Source of the DNA: Deltaproteobacteria bacterium
GTDB lineage: Bacteria; UBA10199; 2-02-FULL-44-16; JAAZCA01
Direction of reading: 5' to 3'
Length of the DNA: 53,344 bases
Assembly: GCA_018645265.1 (NCBI GenBank)
Contig: JABGOS010000079.1
Location: forward strand, 11,924-65,267
The notes under the pieces: model-generated
Seen by the model: only the letters and a program-made list of their open reading frames with translations
What the model was told of the DNA's origin: nothing
The model's database searches: none
In this document: positions 28,546-37,223 of the stretch, one piece after another
Layout: every line of letters starts with the position of its first letter
Numbering within the stretch: position 1 is the stretch's first letter
Translations under genes and position numbers: made by a program

Positions 28546-28583
28546 CAAAAAGGGGGTCTCCTATCTATGAGGCCCTTTTCTTT
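28546..28583 (+). terminator. Candidate intrinsic terminator after the RTX-like gene
   Basis: gggtctc ctatctat gaggccc with one G-T wobble, followed by ttttcttt. Confidence 0.6.
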
Positions 28584-28709
28584 GATTTAAGCATCTTCAG
28601 TGTAGGTATGTAAAATCCCGAGATATATATGGAATAGAGGTGATGTCGCTCCATCTTGACAAGGCACCCTTTCGGGTGTTTATAGGGCGTGGGGGAAAGG
28701 GAGGAAGTC

Positions 28710-29291
28710 ATGAAATATCAATATCTGCTGGCTATTGCTCTTTCCATTGTTCTGTTGGGTTCGACAGAGGTTGGGGCTGAAATAAAATCATCCGATTTGA
28801 CGAAACAGGTGACTCTAACGGAGGAAGCAGCCCTTCTGACTCAGGTCGATGCTGTGAGCCTGTATATGAGTTCGGATAAGGTCGCCTTCGCACCGCGGCT
28901 CAATAACGCGAATATCATTGAGGTGGAAACCACGGTGCTCGATAATAACCTCCTTGCGAACTCCTCTGCGATGCAGGGTTTTGTTACGCGTACGATTGAC
29001 TCATTTGTTTCCGTGCTTCAGGAGCGCTTGCCGATCTATGCACCTTCGGTGGCATCAAAATTTCGAAAGAATGGTGATGTTAAATTTATGATAAATGCCG
29101 GTGGTGAGAGGAAGCCTGTGGCGATGTGGTATGCGGGTAAGTGGTATTGGGATAAGGCCTGGACGCCATACGCGGCGCCGGTTGTTAATTACGGTGTAGC
29201 ACCTTATCGTGCGGTGCCGAATCACGTTGTTGGCGATGTTGCAGCTCAGGCTAAGGGAAAGTTAGGCTGTAATTGTCCGGCGAGGAGATAA
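28710..29291 (+). CDS. Hypothetical secreted protein (start likely 28710)
   Basis: Signal peptide 'MKYQYLLAIALSIVLLGSTEVGA'; gggaggaag before ATG; no family recognised. Confidence 0.75.
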   Translation: MKYQYLLAIALSIVLLGSTEVGAEIKSSDLTKQVTLTEEAALLTQVDAVSLYMSSDKVAFAPRLNNANIIEVETTVLDNNLLANSSAMQGFVTRTIDSFVSVLQERLPIYAPSVASKFRKNGDVKFMINAGGERKPVAMWYAGKWYWDKAWTPYAAPVVNYGVAPYRAVPNHVVGDVAAQAKGKLGCNCPARR

Positions 29292-29315
29292 TCGAACATT
29301 GGAACGGGGGAAAAG

Positions 29316-29867
29316 ATGAATATCGAAGTCTTTAATAAAACAGTTTCAATCAACAGAGCGTTAGTCATGTCTACGGGAAGTTTGATCTGTGCGGTGCTGC
29401 TAGGGTTTTCCGCGTTGATAAAGATTCCGATTCCAGGTTCTCCGGTTCCCGCTACACTTCAAACTTTTACGCTGCTTCTGTGTGCTGGAATGCTGGGTCG
29501 TTGGTATTCAGTCCAAATGGTAGGGTGGTATCTCATCTTAGGCTTAGTTGGCGCGCCATTTTTTGCGAAGGGTTCAGGTCTTCAGTATGTCTTCGGTGCG
29601 ACCGGAGGATATCTCTGGGGATTTTTTCTTGCATCTTTTATCGTAGGTTTCTTACACAAGAAATCTTCAGGTTTGATTAACTCAGTTGCAATCTATGTTG
29701 CAGCGGCGCTCGCAATTTATATTCCGGGCATTCTTCAGCTGAAGTTGGTGACAGGATCCACATGGCAGATGACACTTGCCATGGGTCTCTATCCATTCAT
29801 AATGGTAGATCTGATAAAAGCAGTGATAGCCTCGCAGGCCCGAAGAGTCTCACGTCTAATTATCTAG
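29316..29867 (+). CDS. bioY: Biotin transporter BioY
   Basis: 'GFSALIKIPIPGSPVPATLQTFTLLLCAGMLG', 'GLVGAPFFAKGSGLQYVFGATGGYLWGF'. Confidence 0.93.
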   Translation: MNIEVFNKTVSINRALVMSTGSLICAVLLGFSALIKIPIPGSPVPATLQTFTLLLCAGMLGRWYSVQMVGWYLILGLVGAPFFAKGSGLQYVFGATGGYLWGFFLASFIVGFLHKKSSGLINSVAIYVAAALAIYIPGILQLKLVTGSTWQMTLAMGLYPFIMVDLIKAVIASQARRVSRLII

Positions 29868-29989
29868 TGATTACAGTGAGTTGCATTGAACATATCATGC
29901 TGAAATCCTATTTATATAGCTCCAAAAAACAGCGCAACATTCTTGAAGAAATGTCGAGAATGAGGGGAATGAATTAAGGAGAGAATATT

Positions 29990-30433
29990 ATGGGAGTCGA
30001 TCCGATCGTATGTGTAAAATATAGTATCTACAAAGATTATCCTTTTTTGAAGGATGCTACTAATGTGGGCGAAAAATGTGAACCGCCTGAAGATGGAACG
30101 CGATGTAGTTTTCTTGCTACTAGAGGTAGGAAGAAGGATGGAAGGTATGGAGATGGTATAATGGAACTTCACTGTGGAATGCCCTACAGATTTCCCGCAG
30201 CTATCCTCACTGAAAAGGGTGAGTTGTTTGTTGACTTAAGTAAGGCCGAGTTTAAACAGTTTTACGAGACTTATGGTAAAGCGGGTTTTAGTATGAAGCC
30301 GACCAAAAAGGTGGATGCTTCGAATGCTCAGAGTTTCTTTATAAAAATGTTCGGTGGTGAGGAGTTTACACCTGCAGTGAGAGAGAAAGTTTGTAAGAAA
30401 CCTGATTCATGTCCGGTTCCCAATCACGATTAG
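29990..30433 (+). CDS. Hypothetical protein, 147 aa
   Basis: ORF with aaggagag before ATG; followed by terminator; no family recognised. Confidence 0.65.
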   Translation: MGVDPIVCVKYSIYKDYPFLKDATNVGEKCEPPEDGTRCSFLATRGRKKDGRYGDGIMELHCGMPYRFPAAILTEKGELFVDLSKAEFKQFYETYGKAGFSMKPTKKVDASNAQSFFIKMFGGEEFTPAVREKVCKKPDSCPVPNHD

Positions 30434-30437
30434 ACTG

Positions 30438-31433
30438 TTACTTCAACTTAAAAACTATAGGACGGAGGTTTAAACCTTCGTCCTTTTTTATTGTCTCACA
30501 TCCGAAGTGTTGTGAAAAGTTGTCGACAACATATTCGCTGTTACCTTTGGCCCACTCAACGTAATCATCCCTGTTTTCCATTATGAATATCTTTCCTTGG
30601 TCGTCTCCTTTGGAATAAGCTCGTGCTTCATTTAGATGTCCAACTGTTGCATCTACGCTCTCCGCATCAAATCCAATAACTATGTCAGCTTTATCATAAT
30701 CCGATGGGCGAAAGTAGGGTGGATATTCTCCATCTATGACCTTGCCGAGTACGAATGTGATCTGCATCGTCTTTATTTCACCGGAGTCGGTTCTGATTTT
30801 AAATTCTACGATAGATTCGCTGTGTGTAGGTGTTGAGAAACCTTTTCGCTGTTTTAGATCAAGTATCTTGCCCTGCTGTTCAAGCATGCTGAGTTCCGTG
30901 TAAATTTCCTTATAATATTCCTGATCGATTTCGGTATATGTAAAATTCACCTGTTTGTGCTCGGTGCTGTTTAAAATCTTCGCTCCGAGTTCCAATGGTG
31001 CGATGTGATTGCCACTTGCGAAGTACATGATTTCAACGGGTCCGCTTTCAGGAGTGGCATTCGGCATGAAACTATGAATTACAGTGTCGGCAACTTCCAT
31101 GAATGCGGGCACGTCGTGATACTGTCCGGATTCACCAAGCTTCCATTCATCGATCTCTGTGTTAGGTGTAAGAAAAGGTTTTTCAGCGCGACACATATAG
31201 CTCGTTGCGTCGCAGGAGAGATGAGCTGTACACAGATCATCCATCTCCTTTGTTCCATGTTGATAGCATGTACCGCCATCGGGCGCGAGTCCTGTGTGAC
31301 TCAGAATCAGCGTTGCTATCTGATCACAGCGCTCATCGATAGATTCACACCAATCATGTCCTGTGGTGTCGGTCGGTTTGGTGCCTGGAGTTAGTTCGTT
31401 TACGGGCATAGCTACCCCCTGTCGATAAACCAC
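30438..31433 (-). CDS. Orphan paralogue A: Cys-rich N-terminus plus suspected Rossmann-like domain; start may be 31409 (MPVNEL)
   Basis: 331 aa, clear paralogue of 31539..32552: shared 'HDWC.EIDERC', 'YYASG.H.APLELG', 'FTYTEID..Y', 'PPYFR..DYD.AD', 'FSQH.GCE'. Confidence 0.8.
   Translation of the reverse strand: MVYRQGVAMPVNELTPGTKPTDTTGHDWCESIDERCDQIATLILSHTGLAPDGGTCYQHGTKEMDDLCTAHLSCDATSYMCRAEKPFLTPNTEIDEWKLGESGQYHDVPAFMEVADTVIHSFMPNATPESGPVEIMYFASGNHIAPLELGAKILNSTEHKQVNFTYTEIDQEYYKEIYTELSMLEQQGKILDLKQRKGFSTPTHSESIVEFKIRTDSGEIKTMQITFVLGKVIDGEYPPYFRPSDYDKADIVIGFDAESVDATVGHLNEARAYSKGDDQGKIFIMENRDDYVEWAKGNSEYVVDNFSQHFGCETIKKDEGLNLRPIVFKLK
30459..30489 (+). terminator. Strong intrinsic terminator for 29990..30433, inside the 3' coding end of the opposing gene
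   Basis: ggacggagg tttaaa ccttcgtcc (one G-T wobble) followed by tttttt. Confidence 0.85.
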
Positions 31434-31538
31434 CCCTTTAGATTATTATCGGCAGGGAGGGGGGTGAAAGTTGCGACTGCTCAAAGAATAATTAGTTAAT
31501 AATATTGAGGTGTTATGATATTAATAGGGGGATGCTAC

Positions 31539-32552
31539 CTACTTGAGTCGGAACATAACTGCACTCCTGCCGAGTCTCCTGGGCGTATCACTCCTATTCC
31601 CTTCACATCCGTAATGTTGTGAAAAATCAGAGGTCAAGTCCCTTCCATTCTCTAGAGCCCATTCCTTGTATACGCTGATATTATCTATTATGAAGATCTT
31701 TCCATCACCGCTCTCGATGCTTTGCTCAGCAGCGTCACTCAGTTGCTTCATCGCATATTCTCCATCTTCAGGATCATAATTCATAATTACGTCAGCTCTA
31801 TCGTAATCCATTTGTCTGAAATATGGTGGATATTTATCGCATGAGCCGTATTCGGAGCATAGATCGAGCTGTTCTGTGAAATCTCCCTTTTTCCCCAGCA
31901 CGAAGAGCAGTTCAAAATCCTTCGGTTCTCCAGATAAGGTGCGGTATTGAAAATTTATTATTAACTCTGAATGGGTTTCGGTTTCTTTTCCGCGTCTTTC
32001 TTTAACGCTCTGTATCCTTCCTTGTCCTTCAAGTAGCGAGAGTTCCCTATATATCACTTTAAAATAATCGGCATCGATCTCTGTGTATGTGAAACGAACA
32101 TTGCAGTAATCGGTATTTTCAAGGGCTTGCAAGCCTAGCTCCAGAGGAGCCATGTGGTGACCCGAAGCATAGTATAAAAAGTTCAGGGTATCGTCATCCG
32201 ATTCGGGCTCTGTTAAATAATCGTCGATTAGCACTTCGGAAATTTCTTGGAAGGACACTAGGTCAGTATAGATGCCCATTTCGCTAAGACCCCATATCTC
32301 AGGTACGGTATCTGGCGCAAGAATTGGACCGTCAGTGGTTTGGCAAAGAAGAGATGTCCTGAGGCAGGGTTCTCTCTTTTGACACAGATCAGCAGTTTTG
32401 GGGTGATCTCCAACAATTCTGCATGTGCTTACTGCATCTAGTAGTATAGTTTGATCAGCTATCGCAGCGTCTATCGTTTTACAGCGCTCATCTATTTCGC
32501 GGCACCAGTCGTGTGGTACACGTGTTTCTCTAAGATAGTCAGTGTATGACAT
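31539..32552 (-). CDS. Orphan paralogue B of 30438..31433
   Basis: 337 aa; gggaggtcgat before ATG; similarity to paralogue A along its full length. Confidence 0.82.
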   Translation of the reverse strand: MSYTDYLRETRVPHDWCREIDERCKTIDAAIADQTILLDAVSTCRIVGDHPKTADLCQKREPCLRTSLLCQTTDGPILAPDTVPEIWGLSEMGIYTDLVSFQEISEVLIDDYLTEPESDDDTLNFLYYASGHHMAPLELGLQALENTDYCNVRFTYTEIDADYFKVIYRELSLLEGQGRIQSVKERRGKETETHSELIINFQYRTLSGEPKDFELLFVLGKKGDFTEQLDLCSEYGSCDKYPPYFRQMDYDRADVIMNYDPEDGEYAMKQLSDAAEQSIESGDGKIFIIDNISVYKEWALENGRDLTSDFSQHYGCEGNRSDTPRRLGRSAVMFRLK

Positions 32553-32636
32553 ATCGACCTCCCATTATTTTTTGTAATATTACCGCTGACTAATTATCGT
32601 CGATAAGGAGGGGTGAAGTGCGTCAATACGAAATAA

Positions 32637-32656
32637 GTGTATACCATGGTATACAC
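32637..32656. promoter_or_regulatory. 20-bp perfect palindrome GTGTATACCATGGTATACAC, candidate operator
   Basis: Perfect self-complement about 85 nt upstream of the start of 31539..32552 (minus). Confidence 0.6.
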
Positions 32657-32701
32657 CTGTAGTTGGACCTTCATTTAATTGTATGAAGATATAGCGATTT
32701 A

Positions 32702-34033
32702 TTATTTAAACACTGCGAGTAGTACTCCTGCTGCAATTGCAGTTCCGATGACTCCGGCTACATTTGGACCCATGGCGTGCATGAGGAGATAGTTCGAGGG
32801 GTTCTCCTTCTGAGCTTCGACAGCCACAACGCGCGCGGCCATCGGAACGGCAGATACCCCGGCGGCGCCGATCAATGGATTGATCTTTCCCTTCGTCAAT
32901 CGATACATCAGCTTTCCGAGCAGGAGACCGGCTGCTGTTGAAATTGAGAAGGCTATGAGGCCGAGCAGGAGTATGCCTAAAGTTTCAACCCTTAGAAAGC
33001 GTTCCGCTGATAACTTCGTTGCAACGCCAAGTCCCAAAACTATCGTAACTATATTGATGAGTTCGTTCTGAGCTGTTTTTGAAAGTCTTTCAACTACGCC
33101 ACACTCACGCATGAGGTTTCCAAAGGAGAGCATTCCAATCAGTGGAGTAGCGGTAGGGAGGAAGATGATGCATGCTAGTAATATGATGAGCGGGAAGATG
33201 ATCTTTTCTGTTTTTGAGACGGGGCGCATCTGAGCCATCACCGTGCAACGTTCCTCCTTAGTCGTTAAGAGTCTCATGATCGGTGGTTGGATCAATGGTA
33301 CGAGTGCCATATAGGAATATGCTGCTACAGCTATTGCACCCATGAGGTTTGGCGAGAGCTGGCTCGACAGAAATATCGATGTTGGACCATCGGCCCCCCC
33401 GATGATTCCTATGGAGCACGCATCCTGCAGGGAAAATGAAAAACCTGCATATTTTGTAAGCAGTAGAGCGCCGATTACCGTAGCGAAGACGCCGAACTGT
33501 GCAGCTGCGCCGAGCAGTGCCGTTTTAGGATTGGCTATTAATGGTCCGAAGTCGGTGAGTGCTCCAATACCCATGAATATCAGAAGGGGGCAAACCTCGG
33601 TTGCTATTCCTATATCGAAGAAATATTTAAGCAGCCCTCCATCGAGGGCTATCCCACCCATGGGAATGTTTACCAGTATTGTGCCGAAGCCTATTGGAAT
33701 CAAAAGTAGCGGTTCGAATTTCTTTACGATCGCAAGATAGAGTAGGAAGCAACCGACAATTATCATTATAAGCTTCATCCATCCTGCAGCACTTTCATAA
33801 TTTTCTTCCACGTGTGGTATGAGCATGGTGGCTGGTTCCGGATCGCCACTCTTTCTGAATATGAATTGGTAAACGCCGGTTGTCTTTCCTAGCCTTTCGA
33901 TTAATCCGCCAATGGTGGAGATCTGAGGTGGATTGTTTTGAATGTCATCAGTCTCCGAAGCTATTGCTGGCGCAGCAAAGCTGAGTAAAACAGTAGTGAT
34001 GATGATAAGGAGTAGGATCTTGGCTGAATTCAT
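32702..34033 (-). CDS. oadB: Na+-translocating oxaloacetate/carboxylic acid decarboxylase beta subunit, with N-terminal extension
   Basis: '[22 protein letters not shown]', '[20 protein letters not shown]', '[22 protein letters not shown]'; start likely 34033 (MNSAKILL). Confidence 0.94.
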   Translation of the reverse strand: MNSAKILLLIIITTVLLSFAAPAIASETDDIQNNPPQISTIGGLIERLGKTTGVYQFIFRKSGDPEPATMLIPHVEENYESAAGWMKLIMIIVGCFLLYLAIVKKFEPLLLIPIGFGTILVNIPMGGIALDGGLLKYFFDIGIATEVCPLLIFMGIGALTDFGPLIANPKTALLGAAAQFGVFATVIGALLLTKYAGFSFSLQDACSIGIIGGADGPTSIFLSSQLSPNLMGAIAVAAYSYMALVPLIQPPIMRLLTTKEERCTVMAQMRPVSKTEKIIFPLIILLACIIFLPTATPLIGMLSFGNLMRECGVVERLSKTAQNELINIVTIVLGLGVATKLSAERFLRVETLGILLLGLIAFSISTAAGLLLGKLMYRLTKGKINPLIGAAGVSAVPMAARVVAVEAQKENPSNYLLMHAMGPNVAGVIGTAIAAGVLLAVFK

Positions 34034-34076
34034 AGTAATTGCCTCTAATTGTTCCAATTAAATAATCAGATCATTA

Positions 34077-35837
34077 TTACTTCTTCAATGCGTACAATGG
34101 TTGTCCATGTCCGAATTCAGCACCTTCGGTGACGAAGTATCTATCCAAAGTGCCAGCATCCGTGGCTTTGATCTCCGTCTCCATCTTCATGGCTTCGATA
34201 ACTAGGACTGTTGCACCGCTTTCAATTGCATCACCTGGTTGTTTTACAAACTTCACGACACGTCCGGCTAGAGGTGCATCTATGACGTCTACACCTTCCT
34301 CCTTTGCAACTCCGTTCGTGGATGCGTGGGTCTTTGCTGATTGTGAAATATTTCCTATGTTGCCCGTTCCCTCTTCAACCGCAACATCATAAGCTACGCC
34401 ATCAACTGTTACTGTGTATTTTGAGATACCTGAGGCTGGTGTTTGGGAGCTGACAGCCTTCGTTTTGGGTTTTGAAACACTGACGGGAGGTTTTTCGCCC
34501 TTCTCCCTGGCTTCAAAGAAGCCCAGTGCCACCTTAGGAAAGAGGGCGTATGTGAGCACATCCTCTATAGATTTTGCCTTATCCTTCAATTCCTCTTTGA
34601 GTTTATGCATCTCCGGTTTGATGAGATCGGCGGGGCGACACGTAATAGGTTTCTCATCGCCCATGGCTTTTTTCTGAATTTCCTTATCCACCGGCGCTGG
34701 TGTTTTTCCATAGTATCCACCGAGGAGGGCTTTTGTTTCAGCGGTAATCGTCTTGTAGCGTTCGCCTTGTAGAACGTTTAGAACTGCTTGCGTACCTACT
34801 ATCTGTGATGTCGGTGTGACGAGCGGGGGGTAGCCGAGCTCTTTTCTAACATTCGGTATTTCATTCATAACATCGTTGATTTTATCCAATGCATTTTGTT
34901 GCTTGAGTTGGCTTTCAAGGTTGGAAAGCATTCCACCCGGAATTTGGCTGATCAGGATTCTTGTATCGGCAGCTGCGAAGGAACTTTCAAATTCAGTATA
35001 ATTCTTTCTGACATTTCGAAAATGTTCTGCAATTTCATTCAATATGTCCATGCGCAATTCGCTGTCGTGTGGTGTTTCACGAAGCATGGCGACGAGGGTT
35101 TCGGTGGGTGTGTGAGAGGTGCCGAGGCTTAGCGATGATATGGCCGTATCGACCATATCACAACCGGCTTCGATAGCCGTATATAGCGCGGTGGAGGCCA
35201 TGCCGGTCGTGGCGTGGCTGTGAAGGGAAAGGGGGACTTTCACATTTGCCTTTAATCCCGAAACGAGATCGTGCGCAGCCGTTGGAGTTATAAGCCCCGC
35301 CATATCCTTTATGCAGATTGAATCACATCCCATCTTCTCCAGTTCAATTCCTAGTTCGATAAAGCGTTCATTGGTATGAAAGGGACTTATTGTATATGAG
35401 ATGGTTCCCTGTGCGTGTTTATTTGCTGACCTTACAGCGGTGATGGCACGTTCCAAGTTTCTGGTGTCGTTAAGGGCGTCGAAGACCCTAAAGACATCAA
35501 CACCGTTTGCTGCGGCCCTTTCGACGAAGGCGTCTACGACATCATCGGCATAGTGCCGATATCCAAGGATATTCTGTCCACGAAGAAGCATCTGGAGCCT
35601 TGTGTTCGGCATCGCCAGCTTGAGCTTTCTAATTCTATCCCATGGGTCTTCGCGAAGAAATCTGATGCAGGAGTCAAATGTGGCGCCTCCCCAACACTCC
35701 ACAGACCAGTATCCGACCTTATCCAATTTAGGTGCTATTGCTAACATGTCATCGGTCCGCATTCGCGTTGCGAGAAGCGATTGATGTGCATCCCTGAGAA
35801 CCAATTCGGTTATTTCGATTTTTTTCTTTTTAACCAT
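34077..35837 (-). CDS. oadA: Oxaloacetate decarboxylase alpha subunit (carboxyltransferase plus biotinyl domain)
   Basis: 'ELVLRDAHQSLLATRMRTDDML', 'RGQNILGYRHYADDVV', biotinyl motif 'VLVIEAMKMETEIKA'. Confidence 0.95.
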   Translation of the reverse strand: MVKKKKIEITELVLRDAHQSLLATRMRTDDMLAIAPKLDKVGYWSVECWGGATFDSCIRFLREDPWDRIRKLKLAMPNTRLQMLLRGQNILGYRHYADDVVDAFVERAAANGVDVFRVFDALNDTRNLERAITAVRSANKHAQGTISYTISPFHTNERFIELGIELEKMGCDSICIKDMAGLITPTAAHDLVSGLKANVKVPLSLHSHATTGMASTALYTAIEAGCDMVDTAISSLSLGTSHTPTETLVAMLRETPHDSELRMDILNEIAEHFRNVRKNYTEFESSFAAADTRILISQIPGGMLSNLESQLKQQNALDKINDVMNEIPNVRKELGYPPLVTPTSQIVGTQAVLNVLQGERYKTITAETKALLGGYYGKTPAPVDKEIQKKAMGDEKPITCRPADLIKPEMHKLKEELKDKAKSIEDVLTYALFPKVALGFFEAREKGEKPPVSVSKPKTKAVSSQTPASGISKYTVTVDGVAYDVAVEEGTGNIGNISQSAKTHASTNGVAKEEGVDVIDAPLAGRVVKFVKQPGDAIESGATVLVIEAMKMETEIKATDAGTLDRYFVTEGAEFGHGQPLYALKK

Positions 35838-35891
35838 TTTTTCGTCCTTAGCAGTTGATGACTAAAGGTTGCAGTTAAGGATATGTTGACT

Positions 35892-36116
35892 TCAACCGTT
35901 GCCTCTAAACTTCTTTATTGCCGCAGCTATGACGGCTGCAATTGGTTTTCTCTTTGCGGAACCAGCATCACCCAGAGCATGTTGCTCAGCGGAGGGTGGC
36001 CCTTCGAATGCATGAATAATTTTTGCTGATATAGGTACCGCCACAATGAGGAATAGTAGGATTAAGAATACAACTCCCATTCCTACTGCCATTATTCTGA
36101 GTCCGTCGATTAGCAT
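35892..36116 (-). CDS. oadG: Oxaloacetate decarboxylase gamma-like small subunit
   Basis: 74 aa, single N-terminal TM 'GLRIMAVGMGVVFLILLFLIVAV', basic tail; located upstream of oadA/oadB. Confidence 0.8.
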   Translation of the reverse strand: MLIDGLRIMAVGMGVVFLILLFLIVAVPISAKIIHAFEGPPSAEQHALGDAGSAKRKPIAAVIAAAIKKFRGNG

Positions 36117-36144
36117 CTATAATCCTTTCATGGAAGGTCTCTCA

Positions 36145-36921
36145 TTACAGGATGGGTTTTGTCAATTTTAAGATCTCTCCAGAATGAAGGCGATGCAGCT
36201 TGTTGGAATGATCCCTTATCTCAATCGCACCGTCATTTCCGAAACCCTCAACAGAGCCTTTCATAACCTGTCCTCCTAAATCGATCAACACCTCTTCGCC
36301 AACTAATGTCATTAAGTCACGCCATCTATCGGAGATTGCTGTGAATCCCTGCTCCAGGAAGCTGTCGTAGAGTTTAAAAAAGATAGTTAGAAGTTCCTCA
36401 AGTAATTCCTGAGGCTCGGGTTCCAGGTTCGTTTCGTTTAAGATAGATGTTGCAGGTCTATCGATTGTGTTCAGCTCACCTTCATCCTGCTTTATGTTCA
36501 ATCCGAGGCTTGCCACCACATGGGATAGCTTGCTTCCGATGAGGCATCCTTCGGCGAGAATTCCGCCAATTTTTTTATCCCTTATTAGGACATCGTTAGG
36601 CCATTTTATTGAGGCGGTGAGTTTGAATTTCTGAAGAAGTTCGCACGTAGCCACCGCAAGGATTGGAGTTACCAGGCTTGCATCAAGTGGTGGTATAGCT
36701 GGTTTTAAAACGATAGATATTAGAAGGGATTGTCCCTCAGCGGAAAGCCACGTGCGGCCAGACCTTCCGCGCCCCTGACTCTGGTAGTCCGCGGTGAGGA
36801 TTGCGCGATCAGCGAGGGAGGCACCATTCTCGATCGCATACGTATGGGTTGAACCTATACTCTTGAAATGCCTATGGTTTGGTATCAAGTTGCCCCCAAA
36901 AGAATCGTAGTGGAATATCAA
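36145..36921 (-). CDS. birA: Biotin--[acetyl-CoA-carboxylase] ligase, no N-terminal HTH
   Basis: 'QSQGRGRSGRTWLSAEGQSLLISIVLKP', 'KWPNDVLIRDKKIGGILAE', 'GLNIKQ'. Confidence 0.93.
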   Translation of the reverse strand: MIFHYDSFGGNLIPNHRHFKSIGSTHTYAIENGASLADRAILTADYQSQGRGRSGRTWLSAEGQSLLISIVLKPAIPPLDASLVTPILAVATCELLQKFKLTASIKWPNDVLIRDKKIGGILAEGCLIGSKLSHVVASLGLNIKQDEGELNTIDRPATSILNETNLEPEPQELLEELLTIFFKLYDSFLEQGFTAISDRWRDLMTLVGEEVLIDLGGQVMKGSVEGFGNDGAIEIRDHSNKLHRLHSGEILKLTKPIL

Positions 36922-37144
36922 CTAACATCGAAATATTATGCTGACAACAGCTATTAGATTTAATGGCAAAAAACGCACTTTTTAAAAAGGGCTAAAAAAG
37001 GAAAAAAAACACAAAAAGGGGGTGTACAAAAAAAATTAAGGGAGTATAGACCGCAGTTGTAGTGGGGTGTTTTTAATTTCTTAAGAGGGAGTGTTTTGGA
37101 TGCTTCTAATTGCCTGCCCCGGCGGAAGATATTTCTGGGCTGGC

Positions 37145-37209
37145 GTCTCAAAGCGATTGAGACATTCTGAGTATGACACAGGGATCCTTTTTAAAAGGTT
37201 CCCTTTTTT
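37145..37209 (+). promoter_or_regulatory. Leader with hairpin GTCTCAA-AGCGA-TTGAGAC then terminator-like hairpin and T6 upstream of aconitase (candidate attenuator)
   Basis: gtctcaaagcgattgagac 37145-37163; gggatccttttTaaaaggttccc 37181-37203 followed by tttttt; GGAGG 37213 and ATG 37224 directly after. Confidence 0.5.
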
Positions 37210-37223
37210 AATGGAGGAAAAAA

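Noticed and set aside
28600-28709. Riboswitch or strong promoter upstream of the 28710 gene (ttgaca...tatagg with a caccctttcgggtg hairpin)
   Set aside because: Spacer is 19 nt and the hairpin is short; no recognised riboswitch core.
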